From the NCBI GenBank assembly GCA_963383645.1, contig OY726561.1, positions 25,958,826-26,022,825 on the forward strand: a stretch of DNA of 64,000 nucleotides. Direction: 5' to 3'. Below, piece by piece: positions 45,081-57,312 of this stretch. The notes under the pieces are model-generated. The model was not told the origin of the DNA, made no database searches, and saw only the letters and a program-made list of their open reading frames with translations. Every line of letters starts with the position of its first letter. Position 1 is the stretch's first letter. The translations under genes were made by a program, and so were the position numbers. The DNA is from Muscardinus avellanarius. Taxonomy: Eukaryota > Chordata > Mammalia > Rodentia > Gliridae.

Positions 45081-45819
45081 ATTTTGAGATTCTATTTCTT
45101 TTGTGCTTGGTCATCTCTAGCCATAATTATTTCTAAGTTAATAGAAAAATAGATAATAGTTTTCAACACTGACTTACTTAAATAAAAGAAGTAAAATTCC
45201 ATTTATTGAATAGAGAACAATCTAAGATGATACACTGTACTACTGACAGAGGTGAATAGAGCACAACAGACCCCAGTTATAACTCTGTGTGTCACACTCT
45301 CTTCTTGATACCTGTCCATTTCACATGAGATCATTAACATTTCTAGAATAGGTGCCTCAGATAACTTCTTATCTGATGTAAAAGGTCTACAAACCTCTCA
45401 AGAAGATAGTCAGTTTCTATCACTAATATAGTTATGATTTTACCATGGATCTCAAATCTAAATTTCCTGTAAGAACACTTGACAAGGGAATAATCCTCTT
45501 GTTTGAATACAACAAATTTTAAATGATGAAGAAAAAATCTTATTAGTAATATGATTTGAGATTTTATTAACATATCTGTTAATTACCATATAATGATGAA
45601 TAAGTAAATAATTTTGTGGCCAATAAGGAATTACCCCAAACTATGAACAAATTCTCTTTACCTCCATCTTTATTTTCTTTTACTTATGCTCTTAAAAAAT
45701 TCAGGTAAACCTTGGCAATCTTCTTTGTATCTACAAACTCTAAAATTAACTTCATAAACAAGCAAACATTTCCCATTCTCTGAAGAATATTTATTTAATT
45801 AATTATTTATTTATTTACT
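45081..45819. other. Unrecognised sequence
   Basis: No gene or family recognised; the 76-codon minus frame (45343-45573) has no domain signature. Confidence 0.4.
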
Positions 45820-46040
45820 TATTTACTTATATATTTTTTCATTCTGGGGATGGAACCCAGGGGCATTCTTCTTCCAAGTTACATCCCCACCCCTATTTTT
45901 TATTCTTTATTTTGAAACAGGGTCTCACTGAGTTGCAAAGGGCCACACTAAGTAGCTGAAGCTGACCGAGAACTGCGACATTCCTGTCTCAGCTCACAAA
46001 CGCTGGGATTACAAGCATGTACCACCACTCCTGGCTCATA
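45820..46040 (-). mobile_element. Older B1-dID SINE
   Basis: Antisense: TCTGGGGATGGAACCCAGGG, GGTCTCACTGAGTTGCAAAG, ending ACCACCACTCCTGGCT; T-rich ATTT-type tail at its left. Confidence 0.85.
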
Positions 46041-46238
46041 ATCTGTGTTTTAGAGAAACAAAATTTATTTTATGATGACTGATGGTATTATTTTAGTTTC
46101 TATGGCCACTTGTTCAATTTGTATTGGTAGAGACTTGAATATGTAGTATCTATCTGTACTAATGTTTGTTGAAAAAATAATGAATAAATACTTTCATAAA
46201 TTCCCAAATATAATTGCATGCTTACTTTATAACATATC

Positions 46239-46612
46239 ACGGATTGGTTATTAACCACCCCCAAAATTCATGTATTGTATCCTTGGACCTCAGCCTTTGG
46301 TGCTATTGGGAAGTGGTAGAATCTTTAGGCTGTGGGGTCTAGTGGAAAGAAATTAGCTCTTTGAGGGTGTTTCCTTCAGTGTTGTTTTGAGAGCTCTCTA
46401 CTTTCTCTATTTTGCTTTCTAGCTCCTGTAGATTGAGCAAGATTTCCCTATCAATTTTTTTTCATCATGATGTTCTGCCTCACTATGGGTCGAATATAAA
46501 TGGAGCCAACCAACCATGGAGTGAAACCTACAAGATCATGAGACAAAATAAGTATTTTCCTTCAAGAATTATTTCTCTTGGGTACTTTGCCACAGTAATG
46601 AAAAGCTAACAG
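46239..46612 (+). mobile_element. ORR1-like MaLR LTR, copy B
   Basis: Sense orientation: GGTGCTATTGGGAAGTGGTA, TGTGGGGTCTAGTGGAAAGA, CATGATGTTCTGCCTCACTA, CCAACCATGGAGTGAAACCT and the end GCCACAGTAATGAAAAGCTA. This is the block order of rodent ORR1-type LTRs; the same family as 2368-2739. Confidence 0.72.
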
Positions 46613-47684
46613 TCAATGAAAGAATTCACAGTACTTTCTTAATAATACTATAAAATACTCAGATTAGCTTGTTTCAGTGATTGTAGACACCACCCACTCA
46701 CACTATGGAATTAAGTCTACAATCAGTTATATGTGCAGAACTTGATTTTTTTCTTCCCTTTTCACTTAGCTTGTCACAGTCTTAGATTAACTCATAATCC
46801 TAGACCCAATGCCCACCTATCTGCCATTGCAGAACTTTGAGATGTGTACTTGTTATCCTGAGAAAAACCAACCAACCAACAAGCAAATAAACATTATTTC
46901 AGTCTCTCAGTTTCAATCTCATCATTTTTCTCTAAAAGTAAAAATAAAATTATGCACTTCTATTGCAGCACTTCATCACCTGTCAGACATTTTCAGGGTC
47001 AAACATGTGAAGACTGCCTTAATAATATCATTTTCAGTCACACACAAACCTGTATTCTCTGAATGCAATTTTCTCTGCAGGTTTGGGCTCCCAAAATGGC
47101 TGTTTAAGATCCATAGCATTGATTTTGCAATGTTCACTAAATGCATAATAATATTTACTCTAACACAGGCTCACTCAGTGTTTTTCTTCCTTCAAAACTG
47201 GACTACTGTAAGGACATAGGAATAATGTTAAACATAGAAGCAAATGAGAATATAGAAGCAATAGCTTCTAGTGAGTGATCACATTATACACATATGCTCT
47301 GGGGAGCATGCTAACATTATTTTAAGACATAGTCAAGTGGAAAATAATTTGGAATTTAATATGATCCAGGTGTCCCATCTTGTGATAACTTAGCAAACCA
47401 ATATCATGCCTTCTTACAACTATATGCACAATGCATTGTGGAAATTCTCCCTCATGAAAAAGACAAACTATTTCTTGCTGTATCATCAGAATAGTAAAAT
47501 AATAATATTTAAAATCACCTTTTTATAATTATAGTAAACAAGAACAGAAAATAGACCATCAGGCTAAGCAGATGCTTTTTAACTGTGTTGCTTTTTTAAA
47601 TTAGTACCACTTTTTTCTGTCCTTATTATAAACAAGATATTTTCAATATTATGTGAGCTTATACCTAAAAATATTCTGCTTTAA
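46613..47684. other. Unrecognised sequence with a 136-codon open frame
   Basis: Contains the longest non-repeat frame of the window (46809-47219, +). It has no recognisable domain, signal or repeats, and no exon-like context (no clear splice sites or start context). In AT-rich DNA this length can occur by chance, so it is not called as a gene. Confidence 0.35.
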
Positions 47685-47917
47685 GCCAGGCATGGTGGTG
47701 CACGCTTGTAGTCATAGTGCTTGGGAGGCTAAGACAGGAGTACTGAACATGTTCAAAGCTATCCTGAGTAACTTAGTGAGGCTCTCAGCAACTTAGTGAA
47801 ATCCTGATGTTTCCAAATTAAAAAAAAAAAAATAGGTCTGGGAGTATAGCGCGGAGGTAGAAAAGACCCTGGGTTCCACCCATAGTACCTCCAAAAAAAA
47901 AAAAAATTCTCCTTTAA
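47685..47917 (+). mobile_element. B1-dID SINE, long-middle type
   Basis: Sense copy with CTTAGTGAGGCTCTCAGCAA in the middle, two A-rich tracts and the dID ending GGTTCCACCCATAGTACCTC. This long-middle subtype also occurs at 48925 and 63811. Confidence 0.9.
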
Positions 47918-48924
47918 ATCTATACATTTATAGAGATTCTGCTTAAATGGATAGTGACAACTGTTTTTTGAAAGCTTATTACTATGAATTTGCTTTGCCC
48001 AGTATTATGTCATCTCTAACATCTAATAAAAACTGCAAATTACTATTCTATAAACTTTTGCTATGTGTTATTATTTTTTTCTCTTTCCATCTCTAAAATC
48101 CTAGAGTCGAAGAGCATGAGAGGAATCTAATCTTCAATGCTAACTTTGAAGATGTGAGAAGCCAGGTGCTAGGATTCTAATGCGCCCTCCAGAAAGCTTG
48201 TGTTATAAATTTAACTCAGTGCAAACAGATTTGGGAGGAGCATTTTAGAAGTTACTGTGCCAAGAAAACGGTACCCTTTTAAATGAATTAATCTTATTAT
48301 CATGGGATGGTTTCATTTTTGCAAAAGTGGGTTTCTTAAGAAAGAATGAGTTGAGTCCCCTCTTTTTCTCCCCACCCCTTTCTATCAAATAATACAGCAA
48401 CAGGCCTACCACCAGATGATATACACTTGATTTTGACTTTCCAGGCTCCTGAAAAAAAGCCGATAAATTTTTGTTAATTAGAAGTTAACCCAGTCTGTGG
48501 TGTTATGTTATAGCAGCAAAAGACACACCTACATAATGGTGAAGAATCATGTAATGTAGATCATTTCTAGAAGCTGAGATGAGGAGCCAGCAAGGACAAT
48601 GGAACATAGCACATTAAGTTTGTGGGACTTTAAGCAGAGGCACAGTGGGGTAAGGCTATTCCTGGACTTCTACTCAAGGAAATTATAGATAAAAGAGGGA
48701 TTTGGGTTTAAGCCATTAAATGTGTGGTAATGTATTTTAGCAGCAATTAAACATGCATATTTTCAGCTTTTACTCTTTAAACTTCTTGGCCAGTAAGATA
48801 TTACGATGCAGGCATGTAGCTGCAGTTATTCTCTAGTCTTTACTGAGCTTCTATATTTAAAGAAGCATCCCAACAATCTTAATTAAGAACAACTTAATTT
48901 ATATATAATAAGAACTCAAGCCTG
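47918..48924. other. Unrecognised sequence
   Basis: About 1 kb with no gene or family recognised. Confidence 0.4.
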
Positions 48925-49140
48925 AGTGTGGTGGCGTATGCCTGTAAATCCATTACTTAAAAGGTTGAGACAAGAGCTTCACAAATTTGAGGCCAGCTTC
49001 AGCAATTTAGCGAGGCTCTCAGCAACTTAGTATGACTTGGTTTCAAAATTAAAAATTAAAAGGGGTGAGGATATAGCTTAGAGGTAGAATGCCCCTGGGC
49101 TCAATCATCACCGCATCAACCACCACAACCAAAAAAGAAG
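48925..49140 (+). mobile_element. Older B1-dID SINE, long-middle type
   Basis: Sense: TGAGTGTGGTGGCGTATGCC, GCGAGGCTCTCAGCAACTTA, and the decayed dID GGATATAGCTTAGAGGTAGA ending in ACCACCACAACC plus A tail. Confidence 0.85.
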
Positions 49141-49359
49141 AATTCTAATTATTTTGGTATATGATTCGATTAAATAAGCTTATATATTTACTCTATTTCT
49201 ATATCATTATCATAACAAATTACCACAAATGTAGTGACTTAAGATAACAAATGTATTGTCTCACATAAATATGAGTCTTAAGTCCAACAGAGTTGAACTG
49301 GGTGAAAATTAGGGTGTTAGCAGGCCTGTATTGTGTTTTGAAGCTTTTTATTATTACAT

Positions 49360-49570
49360 TTTTTTTTCTTTTTTGCAGAACCAGGGATGAAACCCAGGGG
49401 CACTGTACCTCTGAGCTATACCCCCAGTCATATTTTTGTCTTTATTTTGAAACTGGGTCTCACTGAGTTGCAAAAGGCTTCACTAAGTAGCTGAGACTGT
49501 CCGCGAACCATGATCCTCCAGTCAGCTTTCCAAATGCTGGGATTGCAAGCATGCACCACCACGCCCAGGT
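49360..49570 (-). mobile_element. Older B1-dID SINE
   Basis: Antisense: CAGGGATGAAACCCAGGGGC, CTGAGCTATACCCCCAGTCA, ending CATGCACCACCACGCCCAGG. Confidence 0.88.
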
Positions 49571-51479
49571 CAAATATCTACTTTTTAAAAACATTTTAGA
49601 CAACCCATGATAATTTTCCTATCTAAAATTCTGTATCTTTCCTCAGATCTAGAATGCCATGTAAGGTAATATATTCACAGACTTTAGAAATCAGGACATG
49701 AGTATTTTAGAAGGAGCCCATTATTCTTCTTAGCAAAGTAAATATATAAATAGTAAAAGCATTGCATATTCAAGACAAGCTAATCTTCTATCCAGTATAT
49801 TTTTTACAAATTATCTTATAATACTAACAGATTAAATAAGTTTATACATTAAACTCACAAGAATAAACAAGAGTTCTTGAAAAATATGTCTAAGGAAAAG
49901 AATTGATTTTTAGATCCAAACGATAACTATAGTGACAGATGACTGACCAATGATCCTGAGTTCAAGGGTAGAGTAGAGAAGACAAAGGCAGGAAGGGTTA
50001 CATAGTAGTGCAATAACACTTTTGCAAGTGCTAGCTATGTCATATTTATCACCGTTATGCTATTATCTGTCAAATAACTTCACATTGACACCTTAACTGC
50101 TTGCAATTTTTTACATATCAATTGCTTCTCAATCAAGCCAATGAAAAAATGATACCTAGATGTCTCATTTAGTGAACAAGATGCGTCTGTATGGTCATGA
50201 ATGAAACATGAACTATAAAAGAATTTTCTATCTATAATAAAAATACATCTTTACTGTGGAAAAATAAGTGCTTTGTGAGTGATATTTTGAATATACACTA
50301 GCTCTTTTATGATATTCCACATAATTTTAAAATTGTCAGTAGGCTATGGTTAGAGACAATTTAAAGAGACCCTCATTCTCTTGGCTGAAATCTCTAGTGA
50401 TCAGTGATAGCAACAAAGAATATTAGAGTGTTCTCCTCAAAAGGCAGTTTTATTTTAGTGGTGAGTGAGGGTCATCTTTATGGGGTCTATGGGACCCTAT
50501 ATAATTCTTTTAGCTTAGAATTTTCATGTAATAAATTAAATTTATTATGCCAAGGAGACATTTGAAATTGCCCATATCTATACACTGGATACAACTTGAA
50601 AATTCATGGTTTTTTTTAATTCACAGAGAGAATTAACTGAATATATCATTTTGGAAAGTACTTTCCAACATTCCAATAACACTCTTAATTTCCAGATTAA
50701 GAGAAAACCATCATAGAATATTTGACATAACCAAATATTAGTACATTAGTTACCAGAAACATTGGGCCAAAAGCACAGACTATTTATATTTAGATGTCCA
50801 GTGATCTTAATAGTAAGGGGGAAAACATGACATAAAGTAGGCTAATTGGATTGCTTTTAAGTTTCTAACTATATAAGTATATATTTTTCTGCCAGTGTAT
50901 AACATTACCAACATTAATATATGTGTATGAAATGTTTAATACAAATCACATGAATTCTATTAAACTCAAAAGATGTTTTGAAAAGAAAATAGGTCACTGT
51001 CACTATTCTTCATATTGGATCTAAGCTCTAGATTTTTAAAAAATGTTTCTCTATTTCACTATTTATACCAAGTGTGCATTTTTCTGAAGAATTTTATATT
51101 TATTGTCTAGCATTTGTAGATTGAAGTCTATACATATTATATATATTTTTTTTCATGTGATATTAAAATTACCAGGAGACTCACAATTTTTCTGTTATTC
51201 CACCTGTTTTGTTGTATGTGAGATGCTCCTTGTCTTTATTGCAAAGATTTAGTTCTCTTAAATTAATTCTAATTACAATTTGTATCTGGGAAATATTTTA
51301 ACATAAATGACTTTGAGGAAGCTTTCTTATTAAATGATTGTTTTAATCTCCTCTCCAAACTTTTTTCCCTTAGTATATCTTCTTGTTTTATACTCAAGTT
51401 GTTTTATATCACAGTATCTAAATACTCTATATTAACTACAAAACTCCTACTATATTCCCATCTCTCATTCTCAACCAGA
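49571..51479. other. Unrecognised AT-rich sequence
   Basis: Nearly 2 kb without a gene, SINE or recognisable L1 or LTR. The longest featureless interval in the right half of the window. Confidence 0.4.
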
Positions 51480-52029
51480 CACTACCTTATTCTACTTAAA
51501 TTTTAACTCAAATTAATCATATCCTCTACTTTACCCTACTTCTGTACCCATCACCCCAGCAAATCCCCTCTCACCCTTCACCATTAAAAAAAAAACACTA
51601 CTTACCTGTGCATGAACCTACTGCCAACCTAAATCCCAACTGCTAAGATTTGATTAGACACGCTATCCATAGACTCCCACATACAAAGAAAGATGCCAAG
51701 AGAACAGAAGCACAAACACAGGAATTCTGAAAATATGAGAATGAGAAAAAATGGAAAGAAATAAAAAAAATGAATAGTGACCTACAAGAAATGCAAGAAG
51801 GAGAATTTCAAATCCTGATCTTCAATATGATGAAATCCTTACAGTAAATGTACAGAAAATGAAAGAGGAAATTGGGATATTAAGAAAGAATCAGGAAGAG
51901 GCCTGGAATGAAATGAAAGAGTCAATAAATGAAATGAAGACATCAAGAGAAAGAAATTCCGGAATATTAGATGAAATAGAAAATTGAATGTCACTGTTAT
52001 AAGACAGTTCATTCAAAACTGAAAGCATA

Positions 52030-52243
52030 ACGCTGGGCATGGTAGTGCACACTTGTAATCCCCGTGCTTGGGAGGCAGAGACAGGAGGATTGTGCTGGTT
52101 CAAAGTCAACCTCATTGGCTTAACAGACCCTGTTTCCAAATAAAAATAATATAAAAAAAAATAGGTCTGGGAGTGTAGCCTGGAGGTAAAAGGGTTTCCA
52201 GGAACCCCAGTACCACTAAAAAAAAAAAAAAAAAAAAAAAAAT
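52030..52243 (+). mobile_element. Young B1-dID SINE in L1 ORF1
   Basis: Sense near-consensus copy, A tail of about 25, flanked by TGAAAGCATA at 52020-52029 and 52244-52253. Confidence 0.94.
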
Positions 52244-52540
52244 TGAAAGCATAGTCAACAGTATCCAGAAGACATTACAACAACATAACCTAAACATTGA
52301 ACAACTATGGAACAATATGAAATGTCCTAATCTATAGAGAATAGGCATTGAAGAAGAAAGAGCTAGAGGAACAGACAAAAGGTATCCATAATCTCTTCAG
52401 AGAAATAATTTTAGAGAATTTTCCAAACATGCTAAGAGAATTGGACATCCATATACAAGAGACATATAGAAAACCTTTAAGACAAAATCAAAGAAGGACC
52501 TCCTGATGCCATGTAATAATCAAAATGACCAACATAGAAG

Positions 52541-52911
52541 TGATAGGTTAGGTCCTTTCCCCTCACCTCGTGAGATCCTGCAGGTGGAACAGAAAGTAAA
52601 ACCCCAAAAGCCAGAGTAGAGATGGGGCAGATGCCAGATGTTGCAGGAGGAGAAGATGTTGTGGGTCAGACTCCAGATATCATGAGAGAACCAGCATTGT
52701 TCTGCCTTGCTAGCCTCACCCAAAGACCTTGGCTACATAAATACCCTCACTTCCTCTCTGCAGTGCAGCTCTGCTGACCTATAGCCCCACCCCCATATTA
52801 ATCCACAGATCTTGTCCAGGAGTAACAGACCTTTAATAAAAAGGGCCTGATATCATACTCCTTTGCTGGATTTAGCCCTCTTGCAACCCCCAACTCAATT
52901 TCAACATTACA
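52541..52911 (+). mobile_element. Solo LTR inserted in L1 ORF1
   Basis: About 370 bp of non-L1 sequence interrupts ORF1 at the MTN(I/V)EV position. It starts TGATAGGTTAGG and ends near TTTCAACATTACA. It has a TATA-like TACATAAATACC (about 52734) and AATAAA (about 52834) in the right order for a sense LTR, probably class I. Flanks GAAG and TAAG could be a degenerate 4-bp duplication; the exact edges are uncertain. Confidence 0.6.
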
Positions 52912-53117
52912 TAAGGCTAAGGAAAGAATCTGCAAAGCAGTGAGAACAAAAGAATGGGTGACATTCAGGGGCAAAACAATAAAAAAAATCACTCCATATT
53001 TTACAACCCAAGCCATGAATGCCAGGAGAAACTTGTATGATATAATCCAGACCCCAGAAGAAAACAACTTCCAACCTAAACTACTATATCCAAAAAATTT
53101 ATTATTCAAAATTAATG

Positions 53118-53246
53118 AAGGCTACTTAGTGAGGCTCTCAGCCCCTGTTTCCAAATAAAGTATAAAATAGGTCTGGGAGTATAGCCCGGAGTTAGAAAGC
53201 TCATGGGTTCCACCCCCAGTACCACCAAAAAAAAAAAAAAAAAAAT
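53118..53246 (+). mobile_element. 5'-truncated B1-dID SINE
   Basis: Only the end of the B1 half (ACTTAGTGAGGCTCTCAGCC) and the dID half remain, with an A tail. AAAATTAATG on both sides is a likely duplication. Confidence 0.85.
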
Positions 53247-53562
53247 TAATGGGGGAAAAAAGTGTCTCAAAAGAAGATGAATTTCAAAAAATTTATGAAT
53301 ATTAATTAAGTAAGCACTACAGAAAATACTTAAGAAAATAAATCATAAAGAAGAAAAAAAAGAAAATTTCAGAATAAAAGAAGAGATTAATTCTATCAGC
53401 TGGGCAACTGAGCAAAAAAAGAAATAACATATCAAACAATATAGAACACAAAATGACATAAAGCACAAATCAGATAACAGTAATAACACTGAACATCAAA
53501 AGACTTAACACAACAATTAAAAGATATAAACTGGCAATGTGGATTAAAAAACATAATCCAAA

Positions 53563-53765
53563 GGCCGGGTGTGGTGGCGCATGCTTGTAATCCCTGCACT
53601 TGGGGGGGGGGAGACAGGAGGATTGCATAGGTTCAAAGCCAGCCACTCTGGCTTAAGAGACCCTGTTTCCAAATAAAAAAAAGTATAAAATTGGTCTGGA
53701 AGTGTAGTCCAGAGGTAGAAGGGCTTCCAGGAACCCAGTGCCACCAAACAACAACAAAAAAATCC
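53563..53765 (+). mobile_element. B1-dID SINE in L1 ORF2
   Basis: Sense copy flanked by CATAATCCAAA at 53552-53562 and 53766-53776. A run of nine or more G (53600s) replaces the GGGAGGCGG block. Confidence 0.94.
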
Positions 53766-54206
53766 CATAATCCAAATATATGCTGCTTGCAAGAAACTCA
53801 TCTTACAGCAAAAGATATTTATAAGCTAAAAGGGAAAGGATGGGATAATATATGTCATGCTGATGAAGACCAAAAACAAGTAGGAGTAGCAACGCTGATA
53901 TCCAATAAAACAGACTTTAAACTAAAACACATCAGAAGAAACAAAGCAGGTCACTTTCATTTAAGAAAAGAAACAATTCACTAAGAATATTTAATGATAG
54001 TAAATGTTTATGCCCCCAATGTGGGTGCACCCACATTTGTAAAACAAACCTTTCAGGACGTCTGGTTTCAAATAGACTCAAATACAACAATATTAGGAGA
54101 CTTCAATATACAACTCACACCACTAGATTGATCTTCAAGGCAAAAGATGAGTAAAGACTCTTCTAAAGAAAACTATAAACCAAATGGACCTGATAGACAT
54201 ATACAG

Positions 54207-54226
54207 TAGATTTCTTTCTTTCTTTT

Positions 54227-54262
<36 letters not shown>

Positions 54263-54435
54263 GTGGTACTGGGGGTGGGATCCAGGGGCTTTCTAACTCC
54301 GGGCTATACTCCCAGACCTATTTTATACTTTATTTGTACACAGGGTCTCACTAAGTTGCTGGCTTCAAACCTGTGCAATCCTCTTGTCTCAGCCTCCCAA
54401 GCACTGAGGTTACAAGCATGCACAACCATGCCCGG
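54207..54435 (-). mobile_element. B1-dID SINE in L1 ORF2
   Basis: Antisense copy with a long T/CTTT tail (54210-54260), flanked by AGACATATACAG at 54195-54206 and 54436-54447. Confidence 0.94.
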
Positions 54436-55460
54436 AGACATATACAGAATATTTCAAACAAGAACAAGTGAATATACACTTCTCAGATCCCCATGGAATC
54501 TTCTCCAAAATAGATCACACGCTGGACCACAAAGAAAGGACCAGAAAATTCAAAAGATGTAATATAACTCCCTGCATATTTTCAGATCACAATGGAATAA
54601 AAGTAGAAATCAACAACAGGAAGGCCAAAAGGAACTATTTAAATACATGGTGATTAAATGATATACTACTGACTGAGGAGTGGATAAGATCAGAAATGAA
54701 GGGAGAAAGAAATTCCTGAAATAAAATGAAAATAGAAACAAAACATACCAAAATCTGTGGGACACTTTGCAGGTGGTGTTAAGAGGAAAATTTATAGCAT
54801 TGAGTGCCCACATAAGAAAAACAGAGAGTTGTCAAGTAAACAATCTAATGAAAGATCTCAAATACCTAGAAAACAACAACAGTCTAATCTCAAAGCCAGC
54901 AGAAAGCAGGAAGTAATTAAAACCAGACCAGAAATAAATGAAACAAAGAATAAAAAAAAAATACAATGAATCAACAAAACACAAAGTTTGTTATTTAGAA
55001 AGATTAGTAAGATTAATAAACTCCTGGCCAACCTAACCAAAAGAAAGAGATAATCAACTCAAATCATTAAATCAGAAATTAAAGAGAGATATCACCACAG
55101 ACAGTGAGGATATTCAAATAATTATAAGAAACTATTTTGAAAATTTATACCCCTGTAGACTGGAAAACATGGAAGAAATTGATAGATTTCTAAGCACATA
55201 TAACTTACCTAAATTGAACCAAGAGGAAATAGCAAGCCTAAACAACCAATAGCAAGCAAATAAAATCAGCAATAAAAATTCTGTCATCAAAGAAAAGCCC
55301 AGGCCCAGACAGGTTTCCAGTTGAATTCTACAAAACTTTCAGAAAAGAACTAATCCCAATACTCCAGAACTTGTTCCAGAATATTGAAAGAAATGGAGTT
55401 CTTCAAAACTCTTTCTACAAGGCCAGTATCACATTATTAAAATCAAGTAAAGATACTTCA

Positions 55461-55669
55461 GCCAGGCGTGGTGGCGCACCCTTATAATCCCCACGCTTGG
55501 GAGGCAGAAACAGGAGGATCACGCAGGTTCGCGAAGCCAGCTGTGCTGGCTTAAGAGACCCTGTTTCTAAATAAAAATATAAAAAAATATAGGTCTGGGA
55601 GTGTACCCTGGTAGTGAAAGGGTTTCAAGGAACCCCAGTACCACCAAGAAAATAATAATAATATAAAAA
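55461..55669 (+). mobile_element. B1-dID SINE in L1 ORF2
   Basis: Sense copy flanked by TAAAGATACTTCA at 55448-55460 and 55670-55682; tail AATAATAATAATAT. Confidence 0.95.
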
Positions 55670-57312
55670 TAAAGATACTTCAAGCAAAAAAATTATAGAT
55701 GAATATCTTTGATGAACATAGATGAAAAATTCTAAAGAAAATACTATGTACATGCACTCAAAACCATATGAGAAAATTGTACATCATGACCAAGTTGGTT
55801 CCATTTCTGAAAAGCAAAACTGGTTCAACATACACAAATCAATACATGTAATTCACACAAAAACAAGCACATGGACAAATGGAACAGAACAGAAGATGCA
55901 GAATCAAATGCACATACTTACAGTCAATTAATCTTTGACAGAAAGACCAAATTCATACGGTAAAGAAAAGATAGCCTTTTCAAAATAAAGTGGTGCTGGG
56001 AGAACTGGCTATCCATTTGTAGAAAAATGAAACTAAATCCTTACCTCTCACTGTGCACAGAAATCAACTCATGATGGAACAAAGACCTGAAAATTAGATC
56101 AGAGATTGTGAAGCTATTAAAGGAGGGCATAGGTTCAACACTTCAACATATAGGCACAGGTAGTAACTTTCTCAACAAGAACTCCAAGGCTCAAAAAATT
56201 AGGACAAGAATTAACAAGTATAATGGCATCAAACTAAAAAGTTTCTGCTCATCAAAGTAAACCATCAAGAATCTAAAGAGAAAGCCTACAGAATGGGAGA
56301 AGATCTTTACCCATGGGAGAAGAATTTAGAGGGCTAATATTCAGAATATACAAAGAGCTCAAAATACTGTAGTAGCAAAACAAAAAACCCAATTAAAAGT
56401 GGGCAAATGAATTGAATAGATACTTCACAAAAGAGATACAAATGGCCAATAAATAAATGAAAAAAATGTCCAATATCATTACCCATCAGGAAGATGCAAT
56501 TCTTCCTGATGCATTACTCATCAGGAAGATGAGATTTGATCTAACTCCAATCAGAGTGGCAAGAATAAAGAAATCAAACAACAACAAATGCTAGCTAGGA
56601 TATGGGGAAATAGAAACTCTTTAACACTCTTGGTGGGAGTGCAACCTAGTTCAGACACTATGGAGATTGATGTGAAAATTCCTTAGAAAACTGGGAATGA
56701 ATCCACTATATGAGCAGGCTATACTACTCCTGAATATCTTTCCAAACGGGTTGAAATCAGAGAACTACAATAACATATGCATACCCATGTTCATAGCAGC
56801 ATAATTTACAATAGCCAAAATATGGAACCAAGCTGGGTCTCTATCAACAGATGAATGTATTGTAAAATGAAAATTTACACAATGAAATTTTACTCAGCAA
56901 TAAAAAGAACAAAATCCTATCATTGACCAGAAGATGGAAAGACCTGGAGAACATTATGTTAAGTTAAATTAGTCAAGCACAGAAAGAGAAGGGACATATG
57001 TTTTCTCTAATATACCCAAACTAGGGAGCATTATGAATACCAGAAGGACTCCAGATAATGGAGGTGAAACCTCAGCAAAGCCAGCAAGAAAGGGTAGGGG
57101 AGGAAGAAGGCTGGAGTTAATTAATGGAAAAGCTACATTCGAATATGTGTATACATGTGAATATAACATTTTTAACCTGGACACTCAGTATTGGGAGGGA
57201 GGGAAAAGAAGAAGTAGAAGGGAGAGAGCACCAAGTACTGTGTGACTATATGCCATTGTCAACAAGATACATATTATGATGTGAGACTATAGTGCACCAA
57301 TAAAATTAAATA

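Larger units (their letters stand above)
51693..53260 (+). pseudogene. L1 ORF1 pseudogene, interrupted
   Basis: Starts ATGCCAAGAGAACAG. The coiled-coil part (glutamate/lysine-rich, about 51.78-52.0 kb) carries an in-frame stop (GAAAATTGAATG). A SINE splits it at 52030-52243 and an LTR at 52541-52911. The C-terminal part resumes as a 72-codon frame at 52940-53158 with EWVTFRGKTIKKITPYF and EENNFQPKLLYPKN, aligning with VTFRGKPIRITPDF and ENNFQPKISYPAK of the intact ORF1 at 60 kb. Confidence 0.85.
53470..57010 (+). pseudogene. L1 ORF2 pseudogene with RT-core deletion
   Basis: Endonuclease pieces are visible in the frame 53691-53984 (CCLQETHLTAKDIYKLKGKG, then VGVATLISNKTDFKLKHIRR; its first residues come from a SINE) and in 54468-54653 (NIHFSDPHGIFSKIDHTLDH). 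The RT fingers appear at about 55.26-55.86 kb. Then ACATGTAATTCACAC is joined to ATGGACAAATGGAACAGAAC at about 55.87 kb, skipping the palm with the FADD motif. The thumb and C-terminal domain follow to about 57.0 kb. SINEs at 53563, 54207 and 55461 interrupt it. Non-functional. Confidence 0.85.
51480..57312 (+). mobile_element. Near-full-length but decayed L1, sense
   Basis: Order on +: probable 5'UTR remnant (51480-51692), ORF1 from an ATG at about 51693 to about 53.26 kb, inter-ORF segment, ORF2 (about 53.5-57.0 kb), 3'UTR with G-rich tract and the end GAGACTATAGTGCACCAATA plus A tail at about 57.3 kb. It has been entered by five SINEs and one LTR. Stops and frameshifts are frequent. Confidence 0.88.

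Noticed and set aside
46809..47219. 136-codon open frame on + as a possible gene
   Set aside because: No recognisable domain, splice context, promoter or codon bias; length is within chance for a window this size.
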